NCBI RefSeq assembly: GCF_001685015.1
Contig: NZ_MAYT01000001.1
Span: 511,227-575,226 of the forward strand
Source of the DNA: Pseudobacillus wudalianchiensis
GTDB lineage: Bacteria > Bacillota > Bacilli > Bacillales > Domibacillaceae
Reading direction: 5' to 3'
Length of the DNA stretch: 64,000 nucleotides
The position numbers were made by a program, and so were the translations under genes. The number at the start of each line of letters is the position of its first letter. Positions within the stretch are counted from its first letter, which is position 1. The notes below the pieces were generated by a model, which was not told where the DNA came from, did no database searches, and saw nothing but the letters and a program-made list of their open reading frames with translations. Shown here in pieces: positions 1 to 6,794 of the stretch.

Positions 1-145
1 GTGCGACAAGAAGTAAGTATATACATGCTGATATTAGATCAATACGAGTAAATGGGGAGTCTAAATATTTATCAAGACAAAAATTGAGAACATATAACAC
101 ACTAAGCAGTACAGTTTGAAGAACAAAGAATTTAAATTTTTTCAT
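1..145 (-). CDS. Partial small membrane protein, N-terminal 48 codons
   Basis: An open frame runs leftward from an ATG at 145 to the window edge with no stop, so the gene continues outside. A good ribosome site (AGGAGT, 155-160 on the complement) lies nine bases before the ATG. The visible part starts MKKFKFF and has two hydrophobic stretches (about residues 5-22 and 36-48) with a charged loop between, which suggests a membrane protein. I do not recognise the family. It belongs to the AT-rich accessory stretch. Confidence 0.5.
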   Translation of the reverse strand, partial: MKKFKFFVLQTVLLSVLYVLNFCLDKYLDSPFTRIDLISACIYLLLVA

Positions 146-535
146 AAACAACTTACTCCTATTTCATATGGTGAACGTATGTAAATTATAAGTTTCGTAG
201 GAAAAATAGTAAATAGGAATCTAATAAGAACAGATGATGTTAAAAGTGATTTGTTGGCTTTTTTGTTGTACTCCAGGAAGAGACCTTACAGTATAATGAT
301 TGAAAGTAGAAGATGCAAAATCTTCTGCCTTGTCTATTGCGAAATGCAGCCTGATTTTGGCAAAGTTACCTTGCTTGGTTCTTAATTATGGATAGTAGTA
401 GTAACGAAAACACTAAACAAAATATAAAGGAATTATCGTTGTCATCATCGGTATTTAAAATAACAGATACCTACGATTATCTAAATTTATTGTTTAAACA
501 AAAATATTAATAAGTTTTCAAAAGGCGGGATTTGA
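146..535. other. AT-rich stretch without a convincing gene
   Basis: No frame has both a ribosome site and coding character. A 40-codon ATG frame at 388-510 has no ribosome site and is probably chance or a decayed gene end. Nothing else is recognisable. Confidence 0.5.
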
Positions 536-888
536 TTGAGTAATATTGAGTTCGAAAAAGAACTTTGGTTTGAATTAGAAGGTCATTGTGAAGGGAAGCA
601 TTATATTGTTGGCAATCCCCATACTTTTAATGGAAGAATATCGGCATATTGCCCTCAAAAAGAAACATTGGATATTTATTGGGGAATGAACCTTCACCTC
701 CTGTTGATGAAGAGGGTGATTTGTATCCTCCAATGCACGAAGAATATATTCATTAGGAGAAAAGTATTGAGTTATTTAATAAGACTGGATATTGGTATGC
801 AGGAGATAGGAATTGTGAAGTTTGTGGAAAGAAGTTACTGAATTCTTGGATTGAATTTGAATGTGAAAACTGCTGTAAAGAGGAATAA
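536..888 (+). pseudogene. Broken gene for a small zinc-ribbon-like protein
   Basis: A TTG start at 536 follows an AAAGGCGGGA ribosome site. The frame reads well to about 680, where a run of four G (681-684) shifts it; adding one G restores a second frame reading GNEPSPPVDEEGDLY. That frame has an in-frame TAG at 754-756 and then reads on to a TAA at 886-888. The restored C-terminus has two cysteine pairs (CEVC and CENCC), typical of a zinc ribbon. The gene thus carries a one-base deletion and a nonsense codon. I do not recognise the family. Confidence 0.6.
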
Positions 889-965
889 CCTAATAAATTA
901 TATCGGAAACTATCACACAGTGGGTAGTTCCTAATTATTATCTATCCTTTGAATATCATTGATGA

Positions 966-1122
966 GCGCGAGTGACAACAGTATATATTAACCATTTTAA
1001 GAACATTCTACAACTTTTGTGAAATTTATAAATCAGTCGGTGAAAAAGAACTTATCCCTGTGAGACATTTAGGAATTACTAATAACAAGGGTAATTCAAA
1101 AAATATAGTATATCTAAGATAG
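966..1122 (+). pseudogene. Decayed C-terminal remnant of an insertion-element protein
   Basis: From 988 to the TAG at 1120-1122 the frame reads LTILRTFYNFCEIYKS and ends IVYLR. This closely parallels the end of the longer remnant at 2581-2952 (LTILRTYYNFC ... ILYLR). A few bases upstream (966-987) match the ARGDKKSY region of that copy, with a deletion between. The start and most of the gene are missing. It is therefore a second, more worn copy of the same mobile-element protein family. Confidence 0.65.
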
Positions 1123-1152
1123 TTCACTTAATATCAAGTGAACTTATTTTTT
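1121..1152 (+). terminator. Hairpin terminator after the element remnant
   Basis: A perfect 9-bp stem, AGTTCACTT (1121-1129) with AAGTGAACT (1136-1144), has a six-base loop and is followed by TATTTTTT. It directly follows the remnant's stop codon. Confidence 0.7.
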
Positions 1153-1268
1153 AAAAGGAAAGGGAACAATTATTATGAAATAAATTGATAGATTGTGAGA
1201 AAACTTTGTTAAAGCTAACTAATAAATTTTCAAAGAAAAATTATAAGCAAGTATGGAGGTGGGAAACA

Positions 1269-1694
1269 GTGAAGAAAAGTTTATTATCAATAGTTTTATT
1301 TTCAATAATTATACTCTCAGGTTGTAATTCAACGAACAATGAAATTATAGCTAAAGGAAAAAGTCAATATTGGAAGGTTTCTATTGCTTATAAGTTGGAA
1401 GGAAGTATGCTTAATGACAATGGAAATATGGTCTATTTAAAAGATAATCCTCCTAAAAAAGTTGAATTTAAATATTCTTATCCGAATGGTTTTCCTACTG
1501 GTTCGTCAGGAACAGTAGAACATTACGAGGAAAATATAAAGGAGTTTAAAATTGGCGGTGGCAGCGGTAGCCTTAATAAAGGGGACAATTATGAAAATCT
1601 AAAAGAAAAAATTGATGAAATGTCTGTTTTAATTCAATGGGAAACCGATGGGAAAGTTTATAATGAAACTGTTGACCTTAATGCAATGAAATAA
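1269..1694 (+). CDS. Small predicted lipoprotein, 141 aa
   Basis: The frame is open from 1185, but the GTG at 1269 is the better start: GGAGGT (1255-1260) lies eight bases ahead and the protein then begins with a lipoprotein signal (MKKSLLSIVLF, lipobox LSGC about residue 18). The mature part is polar, with a glycine-rich GGGSGS patch, and has no domain I recognise. It would be anchored to the outer face of the membrane. It stands alone between two decayed genes; a GCTTGGAATTCCAAGC palindrome at 1743-1758 could end transcription. Confidence 0.65.
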   Translation: MKKSLLSIVLFSIIILSGCNSTNNEIIAKGKSQYWKVSIAYKLEGSMLNDNGNMVYLKDNPPKKVEFKYSYPNGFPTGSSGTVEHYEENIKEFKIGGGSGSLNKGDNYENLKEKIDEMSVLIQWETDGKVYNETVDLNAMK

Positions 1695-1796
1695 GTATTA
1701 GAATTGGTTATTCACTCATTTTTTCATAAAAACGAGAAGAAGCGCTTGGAATTCCAAGCATTTCTTGTACTATTATTGCTTTTTCTTTTCCTTAAG

Positions 1797-2078
1797 TCAT
1801 GCTTTGTATTCATGTTCAGTATATTCGTCCATTTTTACAATAGTCCAGTGACCATCTTTGTTCTCTAGAGAAACCTCTACTAAAAGCTCTTTTCCTGACT
1901 CACCGTAGTCGTTACGCAAATAACCAATGCCGCCATGAACAAGAACAATTACCTCTTCGTCATTTATTGTTTTTACCTTCAATCGTTCATGGCTTTCAAT
2001 GCCATAATTAGTCCCCTTTGCAGACTGTCCCAGGCATACAAGAATTTGAAATAAATCCTTTTTTAATTTTGCGTGTTG
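1797..2078 (-). pseudogene. N-terminally truncated gene of unknown function
   Basis: The minus-strand frame is open from 2078 to the stop at 1797, but the only start codon in it is a TTG at 1980-1982 that has no ribosome site. The codons upstream of that TTG (reading QSAKGTNYGIESHERL) look as coding as those after it. It is therefore more likely the tail of a gene whose front was lost than a real 61-residue protein. The readable part includes VIVLVHGGIGYLRND and an acidic C-terminus. I do not recognise it. Confidence 0.4.
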
Positions 2079-2164
2079 TCAACATTAAAATTTAACAGAG
2101 CCTTTTTATAAAAGGAATTGGTTATTTATGTTAATATATTTCTGAATATAAAGAGGTGATAAGG

Positions 2165-2584
2165 TTGAAAAAGGAAATAACTAAAGAACAAGTTATGGGT
2201 CTATTATTAAGTGCTTGTCCTTCATACACTAAGAGATGGGAAAAATATTTGGAAGAAAATTATGAGGATGGGGATGAACAATTACTTTATATTGATGTTG
2301 CTGATTTTACGAATCATGTAATTGAATTATATAGACTTAACGAAACTGAAGAATTTGAACCTGTCTTTGAAGTAATCGAGCTTTTACACATACAAGGTGA
2401 TGAATTTGTTAAGGAACTAGCGACGATTGGACTTTTGGAAGATATTCAACTTAGCCTCACTGACAAACAGGAGCATGATTTTTTTATTAAATATTTAAAA
2501 CCAGACTCTTTGAAGTGGTGGAACTATCTTATTGATTTTTGGTCTGGGAAGTTATTCAATGAAAAAACAAAAAGCCCCAGTTGA
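2165..2584 (+). CDS. Small acidic protein, DUF7674-like, 139 aa
   Basis: The TTG at 2165 follows AAGAGGTGAT with good spacing, so I prefer it to the GTG at 2156, which lies inside the ribosome site. The protein is acidic and helical, with MKKEITKEQV at the front, LLYIDVADFTNHVIELY in the middle and a late KWWNYLIDFW motif. This resembles the DUF7674 family of Bacillus as I remember it; function unknown. The last residues (KTKSPS) run into the insertion-element remnant that begins at 2581, so the natural C-terminus may have been replaced. Confidence 0.6.
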   Translation: MKKEITKEQVMGLLLSACPSYTKRWEKYLEENYEDGDEQLLYIDVADFTNHVIELYRLNETEEFEPVFEVIELLHIQGDEFVKELATIGLLEDIQLSLTDKQEHDFFIKYLKPDSLKWWNYLIDFWSGKLFNEKTKSPS

Positions 2585-2952
2585 ATACTTCAATAGACAA
2601 AGGATTCTCAAAAGTAGATTGCACTACTGATTTGTCTTCGTTGGAGCCAGAACAAGTGGCAAAAATGATACTCAATGTAAATGACCACGCAACTAATTTT
2701 TTCATCCAACAAATTCGGAGAAAGTTATCAGATTTAGTACGACCTTTAACTACTGCGAGAGGTGACAAGAAAAGTTATACCTATTCCAATTTCAATCCAA
2801 AATATGCACAAATGGCTCTGACTATTCTCAGAACGTACTATAATTTTTGTTTGCCTTACAAATCTAGAGATAAGAAGAAACTTAGTCCTGCACAACGGTT
2901 AGGAATTACAGAAAAAGTTTTTACAATAGAAGATATTTTATATTTAAGATGA
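2581..2952 (+). pseudogene. C-terminal remnant of an insertion-element protein
   Basis: The 123-codon frame starts at a TTG with no proper ribosome site, overlapping the previous gene by four bases. Its sequence (RPLTTARGDKKSYTYSNFN, LTILRTYYNFC, RLGITEKVFTIEDILYLR) resembles the end of the insertion-element proteins of Bacillus; the front half is missing. The remnant at 966-1122 is a relative, so an element of this family was present here at least twice. Translation is unlikely to give a functional protein. Confidence 0.6.
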
Positions 2953-3037
2953 ATCTGTCGTTATAAAAATTACCCCCTCATGTAAAATAAAGGATATAAT
3001 AGAATAAATAGTAAAATATAAAAAAGGGGGTAAACAA

Positions 3038-3604
3038 TTGAAACGATTTATTGTACTTTTAACTTTAATATCAGTTATAGCAATTTTAACTGCTTGTTCA
3101 TCTGAACCATCTTTGAAACTTACAAATAAAAAAGTGGACATTATCAACGATAAAGGTAAGACTGGTGCGATGATTTTACAACAAGGCGAGAAAGCAGGGA
3201 AAGAAGTTGTACCTACAACGTTGTATTACACTTTTACAATTAAAAACGAAGGAAGTAAGAAACTTGGAGATACAACCAACCTTTTCACAGTTAAAATTCA
3301 ACCAAACGAAAAATTATTGACTGTTTCCAAGGAAGTAATGGGGTTTAATATTTTTAATCCAAAGGAATATGATAATAGTGGTTTGGGTTACGGAAGTTCC
3401 TATGTTGGTATCCTTGAACCTAATACAGAGGGACAATTTATTCTGCATTATGATTTAGGTGTTGATGAAGAAACTACTGAGGCTCTTCTTGTTCCATCTA
3501 AACAACAATTAGAGAAATTAAGAAATCATGCTTTAGAGGCGACTTTAATTGTATTATTGGACAACGAAGAAATAGCCCGTTTTGATTTGAATAAAAAAGA
3601 ATAA
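3038..3604 (+). CDS. Predicted lipoprotein, 188 aa
   Basis: The TTG at 3038 follows an AAAAAGGGGGT ribosome site. Residues 1-20 form a lipoprotein signal ending in the lipobox ILTAC. The mature protein has alternating beta-type segments (TLYYTFTIKNEGSKKLG, FTVKIQP, EGQFILHYDLGV), which suggests an immunoglobulin-like fold of the kind seen in DUF4352-type lipoproteins; that assignment is by pattern only. It would sit on the outer face of the membrane. No partner gene is adjacent. Confidence 0.7.
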   Translation: MKRFIVLLTLISVIAILTACSSEPSLKLTNKKVDIINDKGKTGAMILQQGEKAGKEVVPTTLYYTFTIKNEGSKKLGDTTNLFTVKIQPNEKLLTVSKEVMGFNIFNPKEYDNSGLGYGSSYVGILEPNTEGQFILHYDLGVDEETTEALLVPSKQQLEKLRNHALEATLIVLLDNEEIARFDLNKKE

Positions 3605-3644
3605 GTAATTACTATTAAATATGCTGAAAAAGTAACATCAATAT

Positions 3645-3692
3645 AAAAGCATCAGTGCTAATACTAACGGGTTCGGTTGATGGGGAGAAAAC
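3645..3692 (+). repeat. Left inverted repeat of the 785-bp segment
   Basis: It matches the complement of 4383-4429 with about five differences, mostly in the outer AGCATCRGTGCTAATAC part; the inner AACGGGTTCGGTTGATGGGG is identical. A related AGCATCGGCGCTAA motif occurs in the terminator at 6647-6679. Confidence 0.7.
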
Positions 3693-3810
3693 ATTAAATA
3701 ACATAGCATTTGGGGGCACTATTCGCATGTGAATTGGTGTCCCTGTTTTTGTTGTTATATCAATGTTTGGACTGTTTATTTGAGAGAATTCTCACTATAA
3801 TTGGTAGGCG

Positions 3811-3850
3811 AATTAGCAACAGCACATAAATTTATGTGCCATTGCTAATT
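3811..3850. repeat. 40-bp near-perfect palindrome
   Basis: AATTAGCAA (3811-3819) pairs with TTGCTAATT (3842-3850) and GCACATAAA (3822-3830) with TTTATGTGC (3831-3839), interrupted by two mismatched positions. There is no U-run after it, so it is not a standard terminator. It lies inside the inverted-repeat segment. Confidence 0.6.
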
Positions 3851-4055
3851 ACCTTGTTAAAACGCTTGTTAAATGGTTGGATGGAACGGCTACCGTAAAA
3901 ATAACTTATTTGAAACGAGTGAATATTTAGAGGGTTATAAGGTATTATGTGTTTAAATAGATTATAAGTAGATTAATTATTCAACGAACAGGACAGGTCG
4001 AAGAACAAAAAGTAAGTAAGGGAATTTACTAATATCGATGGAAGGGGCGGGCAAT

Positions 4056-4211
4056 GTGAGAGCAGACGAAATCATTAAAAATCATTTGAAATATAAAGAT
4101 AAAAGTATGGAAGAACTGATAGAAGAAAGATACAAGAAGCATCTAAAAGGGCAAAACGAGTTAAGAAAAAAATACTTACCAGAGAAACACAATCCGAATC
4201 TTGATAAATAG
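4056..4211 (+). CDS. Small charged protein, 51 aa
   Basis: A GTG at 4056 follows a strong AAGGGGCGGG ribosome site with five bases between. The 51-residue product (MRADEIIKNHLKYKDK at the front, ending HNPNLDK) is rich in Lys and Glu and probably helical. It is soluble-looking and I do not recognise it. It is the only gene inside the inverted-repeat segment and is followed by a terminator at 4275. It could be a cargo gene or the surviving piece of a larger protein. Confidence 0.45.
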   Translation: MRADEIIKNHLKYKDKSMEELIEERYKKHLKGQNELRKKYLPEKHNPNLDK

Positions 4212-4274
4212 GAGTATAACTTTCAATAACACTCGCGTTTGATACGCAAAGCCTAACAAGAAAATATGGCATAT

Positions 4275-4308
4275 AAAAACGCACAGACGTGAAGAACTGT
4301 GCGTTTTT
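4275..4308. terminator. Bidirectional terminator
   Basis: AAAAACGCACAG (4275-4286) pairs with CTGTGCGTTTTT (4297-4308) around a ten-base loop. The A-run and T-run at the two ends let it work on both strands. Confidence 0.8.
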
Positions 4309-4382
4309 GATTTGCTTTTTCTACTGTTAATTGTTGTTTAAATCATATGCTAATTGGGTTACTAATTCAGTTGCGTTTATGC

Positions 4383-4429
4383 GTTTTCTCCCCATCAACC
4401 GAACCCGTTATGCTAATACCGATGCTTTT
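4383..4429 (-). repeat. Right inverted repeat of the 785-bp segment
   Basis: It is the inverted copy of 3645-3692. A weaker relative of its inner part (GAACCCGTTAAG) follows at about 4484-4495. Confidence 0.7.
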
Positions 4430-4641
4430 TTGTGTGTTAAACTACTTACTATTTTTGATGGTTTTTTAATTTTTGTCCCCCAAAAGAGAACCCGTTAAGA
4501 AAAATCCAAGCCTTTTTTCTATGAAATATACTGTGAATTCAATGGTGAAACAATTGCGATTAATAGTTAGATATTAATGACGATTTGCTGTTTTGCACTC
4601 ACAAGTAAATCCGTTAGGTTCTTAATCCTGCGTTTTGTTAT

Positions 4642-5166
4642 CTAATCTGAATATGTTTCTCCTCTTTTTAAATTTAGTATATGTCCATTAATTGCAATAG
4701 TATAATTGTTTTTCCATTCAACGTCAGCTTGGTCCATTCTATAATCATTATATATTTTCTTACTAAACCAAAGTGGACCATCTATTACACCTAAAACTTC
4801 ATAAGCGGTTGTTGCTCCTCCATTTACTAAATAAAGATTTATAGTATATTTACCATCAGGCGAATGTGTGCTGCTGATTTTTTCCTCTGAAATAATTACA
4901 AGTCTTATGACTCCTAAGAATAGAACTAATGCAAGTATTGAAGAAATAATCACAGTAAACCAGCTTCTCAATTTTGATGCTGAATTAGTTTTATCTTTAA
5001 AACCAATCAGCCCTAAAATAAGTGTTAGTACCGACAAAAACCAAAGAACATACGATGGGGGTGCATATGACCAAGTAACGTATAAAGATGAATAAACCAA
5101 ATGTATTGAAAGTATCAGCCAAAGCAAACTTAAATAAAAAGCCCATTTATTAAATAAATTTACCAT
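4642..5166 (-). CDS. DUF5412-like membrane protein, 174 aa
   Basis: The ATG at 5166 follows an AAAGGA ribosome site. Three hydrophobic segments fill the N-terminal half (about residues 8-28, 38-57 and 70-92). The C-terminal half carries SPDGKYTINLYLVNGGATT, then DVEWKNNYTIAINGH and a final Asp, which matches DUF5412 proteins of Bacillus as I remember them. Function is unknown; the C-terminal domain should lie outside the cell or under the wall. It has no operon partner. Confidence 0.7.
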   Translation of the reverse strand: MVNLFNKWAFYLSLLWLILSIHLVYSSLYVTWSYAPPSYVLWFLSVLTLILGLIGFKDKTNSASKLRSWFTVIISSILALVLFLGVIRLVIISEEKISSTHSPDGKYTINLYLVNGGATTAYEVLGVIDGPLWFSKKIYNDYRMDQADVEWKNNYTIAINGHILNLKRGETYSD

Positions 5167-5442
5167 TTAGTAATTCCTTTTTCATTCTTGTTAAATTCTT
5201 AAATTGCCTATATCGCAGAGTCCTGTTTATTAAATAATCGCTCCAATTTATCCAATAGATTTCACCTTCACCACAATTTCGATCTGTTTAATTAACCGTT
5301 TATTGTTTCTTTTTGTTAAATTCACTTGATGAAGTTTTTATCGTCAAGAATGTTTTGCAAAAACTTATCAGCGATTTCACTTTCTCTAAAGATTCATGCC
5401 GATTTTATCATAATTTCCCTAAAGTTTAAATGGCGATCAAAT

Positions 5443-5627
5443 CGTACTTTGATTAGATATCTTTTTTCTATGGCTTTTCTTAATTCAGCGAATCCACTTC
5501 AAACGATATCGATTTCTCCCTCGGAAGATGAAATAAAGGACTGAAGGAAGAGAATAAGTGATTGCACAAAAAAGAGAATTGAATCCCGTTGAATATTTCA
5601 AGGAACTTTAGGAAGTTCTCTTATTTA
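5443..5627. repeat. 185-bp dispersed repeat, copy A
   Basis: This block recurs at 9430-9616 in the same orientation with roughly 85 percent identity by eye, including long identical runs such as AAATAAAGGACTGAAGGAAG and AAGGAACTTTAGGAAGTTCT. A frame near its end reads KKRELNPVEYFKEL, which hints at the tail of a transposase, but stops interrupt both copies. I take it as an insertion-sequence relic. Confidence 0.6.
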
Positions 5628-5648
5628 ACCAATAATACAGGAGTATAT

Positions 5649-5673
5649 AATAGGAAGAAGAATGCAATTAACT
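5649..5673 (+). repeat. 25-bp repeat shared with 10426-10450
   Basis: AATAGGAAGAAGAATGC followed by RATTAACT occurs here and at 10426-10450 with one difference. It lies just after repeat copy A and is probably part of the same relic family. Confidence 0.6.
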
Positions 5674-5683
5674 TACTACTACA

Positions 5684-5839
5684 ATGATTGGGAACGCAAC
5701 GAAATTATCCCTTGTTTGAGAAGATACCGTTGATTTCGCTATTGCTAGAAATGGAACCGTTGCGGCTTATAAACCGAAAGATGAGATTGGAACGTCCGCC
5801 CAATCGATGAATGTAGGGTATCTAATTGCTATGCCATGA
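5684..5839 (+). pseudogene. Broken small gene with an in-frame stop
   Basis: From an ATG at 5684 the frame reads MIGNATKLSLV, meets a TGA at 5717-5719, then reads on coding-like (EDTVDFAIARNGTVAAYKP and on to LIAMP) to a TGA at 5837-5839. A terminator follows within seven bases, as expected for a real gene end. No ribosome site precedes the ATG, so the front may be missing too. I do not recognise the protein. Confidence 0.45.
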
Positions 5840-5845
5840 ACACAT

Positions 5846-5875
5846 AACACCGCCCGAGTGCTCGGACGGTGTTTA
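5846..5875. terminator. Hairpin terminator between convergent genes
   Basis: AACACCGCCCGAG (5846-5858) pairs with CTCGGACGGTGTTT (5861-5874) with one mismatch. It can serve the broken gene before it and the minus-strand gene after it. Confidence 0.75.
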
Positions 5876-5929
5876 AAATATAAAATAGTTCTCTAGTTTT
5901 ATCTACCTTTTGCTAAATTTCCAATGATA

Positions 5930-6364
5930 CTAGTAACTTTCAGCGGTCATTTTTACAATTGTCAGTAGTTTCTTTGTTTCAGCATCGAACACTGCATATT
6001 TTGTTATCCCCTGTTTCTGATCGCCTTTTTTCGAGAAAAAATAGTAAACCTGCCTTTGTGGATCTAAATAGATCAAGTGATCCTTTATTTCACTTATCTT
6101 GGCTTGTCTTTCTTTCTCGCTATTCCACTTCATTTGGCTGGTAACCGAAGGGAGGTCTTTAGCCAGTATAAGCTTACGCACTGATATTTCTGATTTAGAG
6201 ACCTCTTTATAGCCGCTAATTTTGTAAAATTCTTGAGCGTTTATAAAGTACTTGTGATTGTTGCTTGAGAAGTATTCGTCTTTTGCTGCGAAAACAAATT
6301 GGTTTGTGAATAGGACCAAGAAAAATACGACTACTGCAATTTTTTTAACAATGTGAATCACCAC
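5930..6364 (-). CDS. Small secreted protein of unknown function
   Basis: The protein has a signal peptide (VKKIAVVVFFLVLFTNQFVFAA, cleavage probably after AA) and a mature part of about 115 residues with KYFINAQEFYKISGYKEVS, HLIYLDPQRQVYYFF and AVFDAETKKLLTIVKM, suggesting a small beta domain of PepSY type; that is only a pattern guess. The frame opens with two GTG codons (6364 and 6361) that lie inside the ribosome site GGTGGTGA. The codon with ideal spacing is ATT at 6350-6352, giving (M)VKKIAVVV, so the start is unsettled. It stands alone. Confidence 0.6.
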   Translation of the reverse strand: MVIHIVKKIAVVVFFLVLFTNQFVFAAKDEYFSSNNHKYFINAQEFYKISGYKEVSKSEISVRKLILAKDLPSVTSQMKWNSEKERQAKISEIKDHLIYLDPQRQVYYFFSKKGDQKQGITKYAVFDAETKKLLTIVKMTAESY

Positions 6365-6646
6365 CCTTTAATGTAGGTATAAATAGTATTCCCTTTTATT
6401 TGTTAATCATTAAAAGCAGCTTATCTTTATTTATCCTTATCGCTACTTCAGCATGTATCGCTATTTAACTAATTTGTCCTGTTAGTCGAACAAAGAACAC
6501 GAGAAATAAACAACTTTTTATCAATTAACAATGGATTTCCCTTTTGGTTGGTTTTACGCTTCATTTGATAAGAGTTAAACGAATTGTTTAAATCGATGAT
6601 AAATATGTCGCTTTGTGTTCTGAAGGAATGAAGTTTGAACTAATGT

Positions 6647-6679
6647 AAACAGCATCGGCGCTAAACACCGATGCTGTTT
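6647..6679. terminator. Strong hairpin terminator
   Basis: AAACAGCATCGG (6647-6658) pairs perfectly with CCGATGCTGTTT (6668-6679) around a nine-base loop. It lies downstream of the SEFIR gene and of the small remnant after it on the minus strand. Confidence 0.75.
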
Positions 6680-6696
6680 AAGTATAGAAATAATCA

Positions 6697-6793
6697 TTAT
6701 TTTTGATGTTCTAATTTTCCATCATTAATTAAAGCGCTTGGAATTAAAATTTTCTCTCCATGTGTTCTGAACCATTTTTAAACAAAAATAGTT
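6697..6793 (-). pseudogene. C-terminal fragment of a decayed gene
   Basis: On the minus strand, FLFKNGSEH reads in one frame and, after a one-base shift, GEKILIPSALINDGKLEHQ continues to a TAA at 6697-6699. Neither half has a start. It begins directly after the SEFIR stop and is followed by the terminator at 6647-6679, so it may be the tail of a former downstream partner gene. I do not recognise it. Confidence 0.35.
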
Positions 6794-6794
6794 T

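Larger units (their letters stand above)
3645..4429. mobile_element. 785-bp segment bounded by 48-bp inverted repeats
   Basis: The sequence at 3645-3692 (AAAAGCATC, then AACGGGTTCGGTTGATGGGG and AGAAAAC) recurs almost unchanged as its complement at 4383-4429. The interval carries a 51-codon gene, a long palindrome and a bidirectional terminator, but no transposase. It looks like a non-autonomous mobile element or a decayed insertion. I see no clear target-site duplication outside the ends, so mobility is an inference. Confidence 0.5.

Noticed and set aside
388-510. 40-codon plus-strand frame before the zinc-ribbon pseudogene
   Set aside because: No ribosome site and no recognisable sequence.
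2556-2768. 70-codon minus-strand frame across the insertion-element remnant
   Set aside because: The opposite strand matches the mobile-element protein family; no ribosome site here.
4075-4284. 69-codon minus-strand frame
   Set aside because: It is antisense to the small gene at 4056-4211 and runs from a terminator stem; the plus-strand gene has the ribosome site.
5326-5544. 72-codon plus-strand frame across repeat copy A
   Set aside because: The same frame in copy B is full of stops, so it is not a conserved gene.
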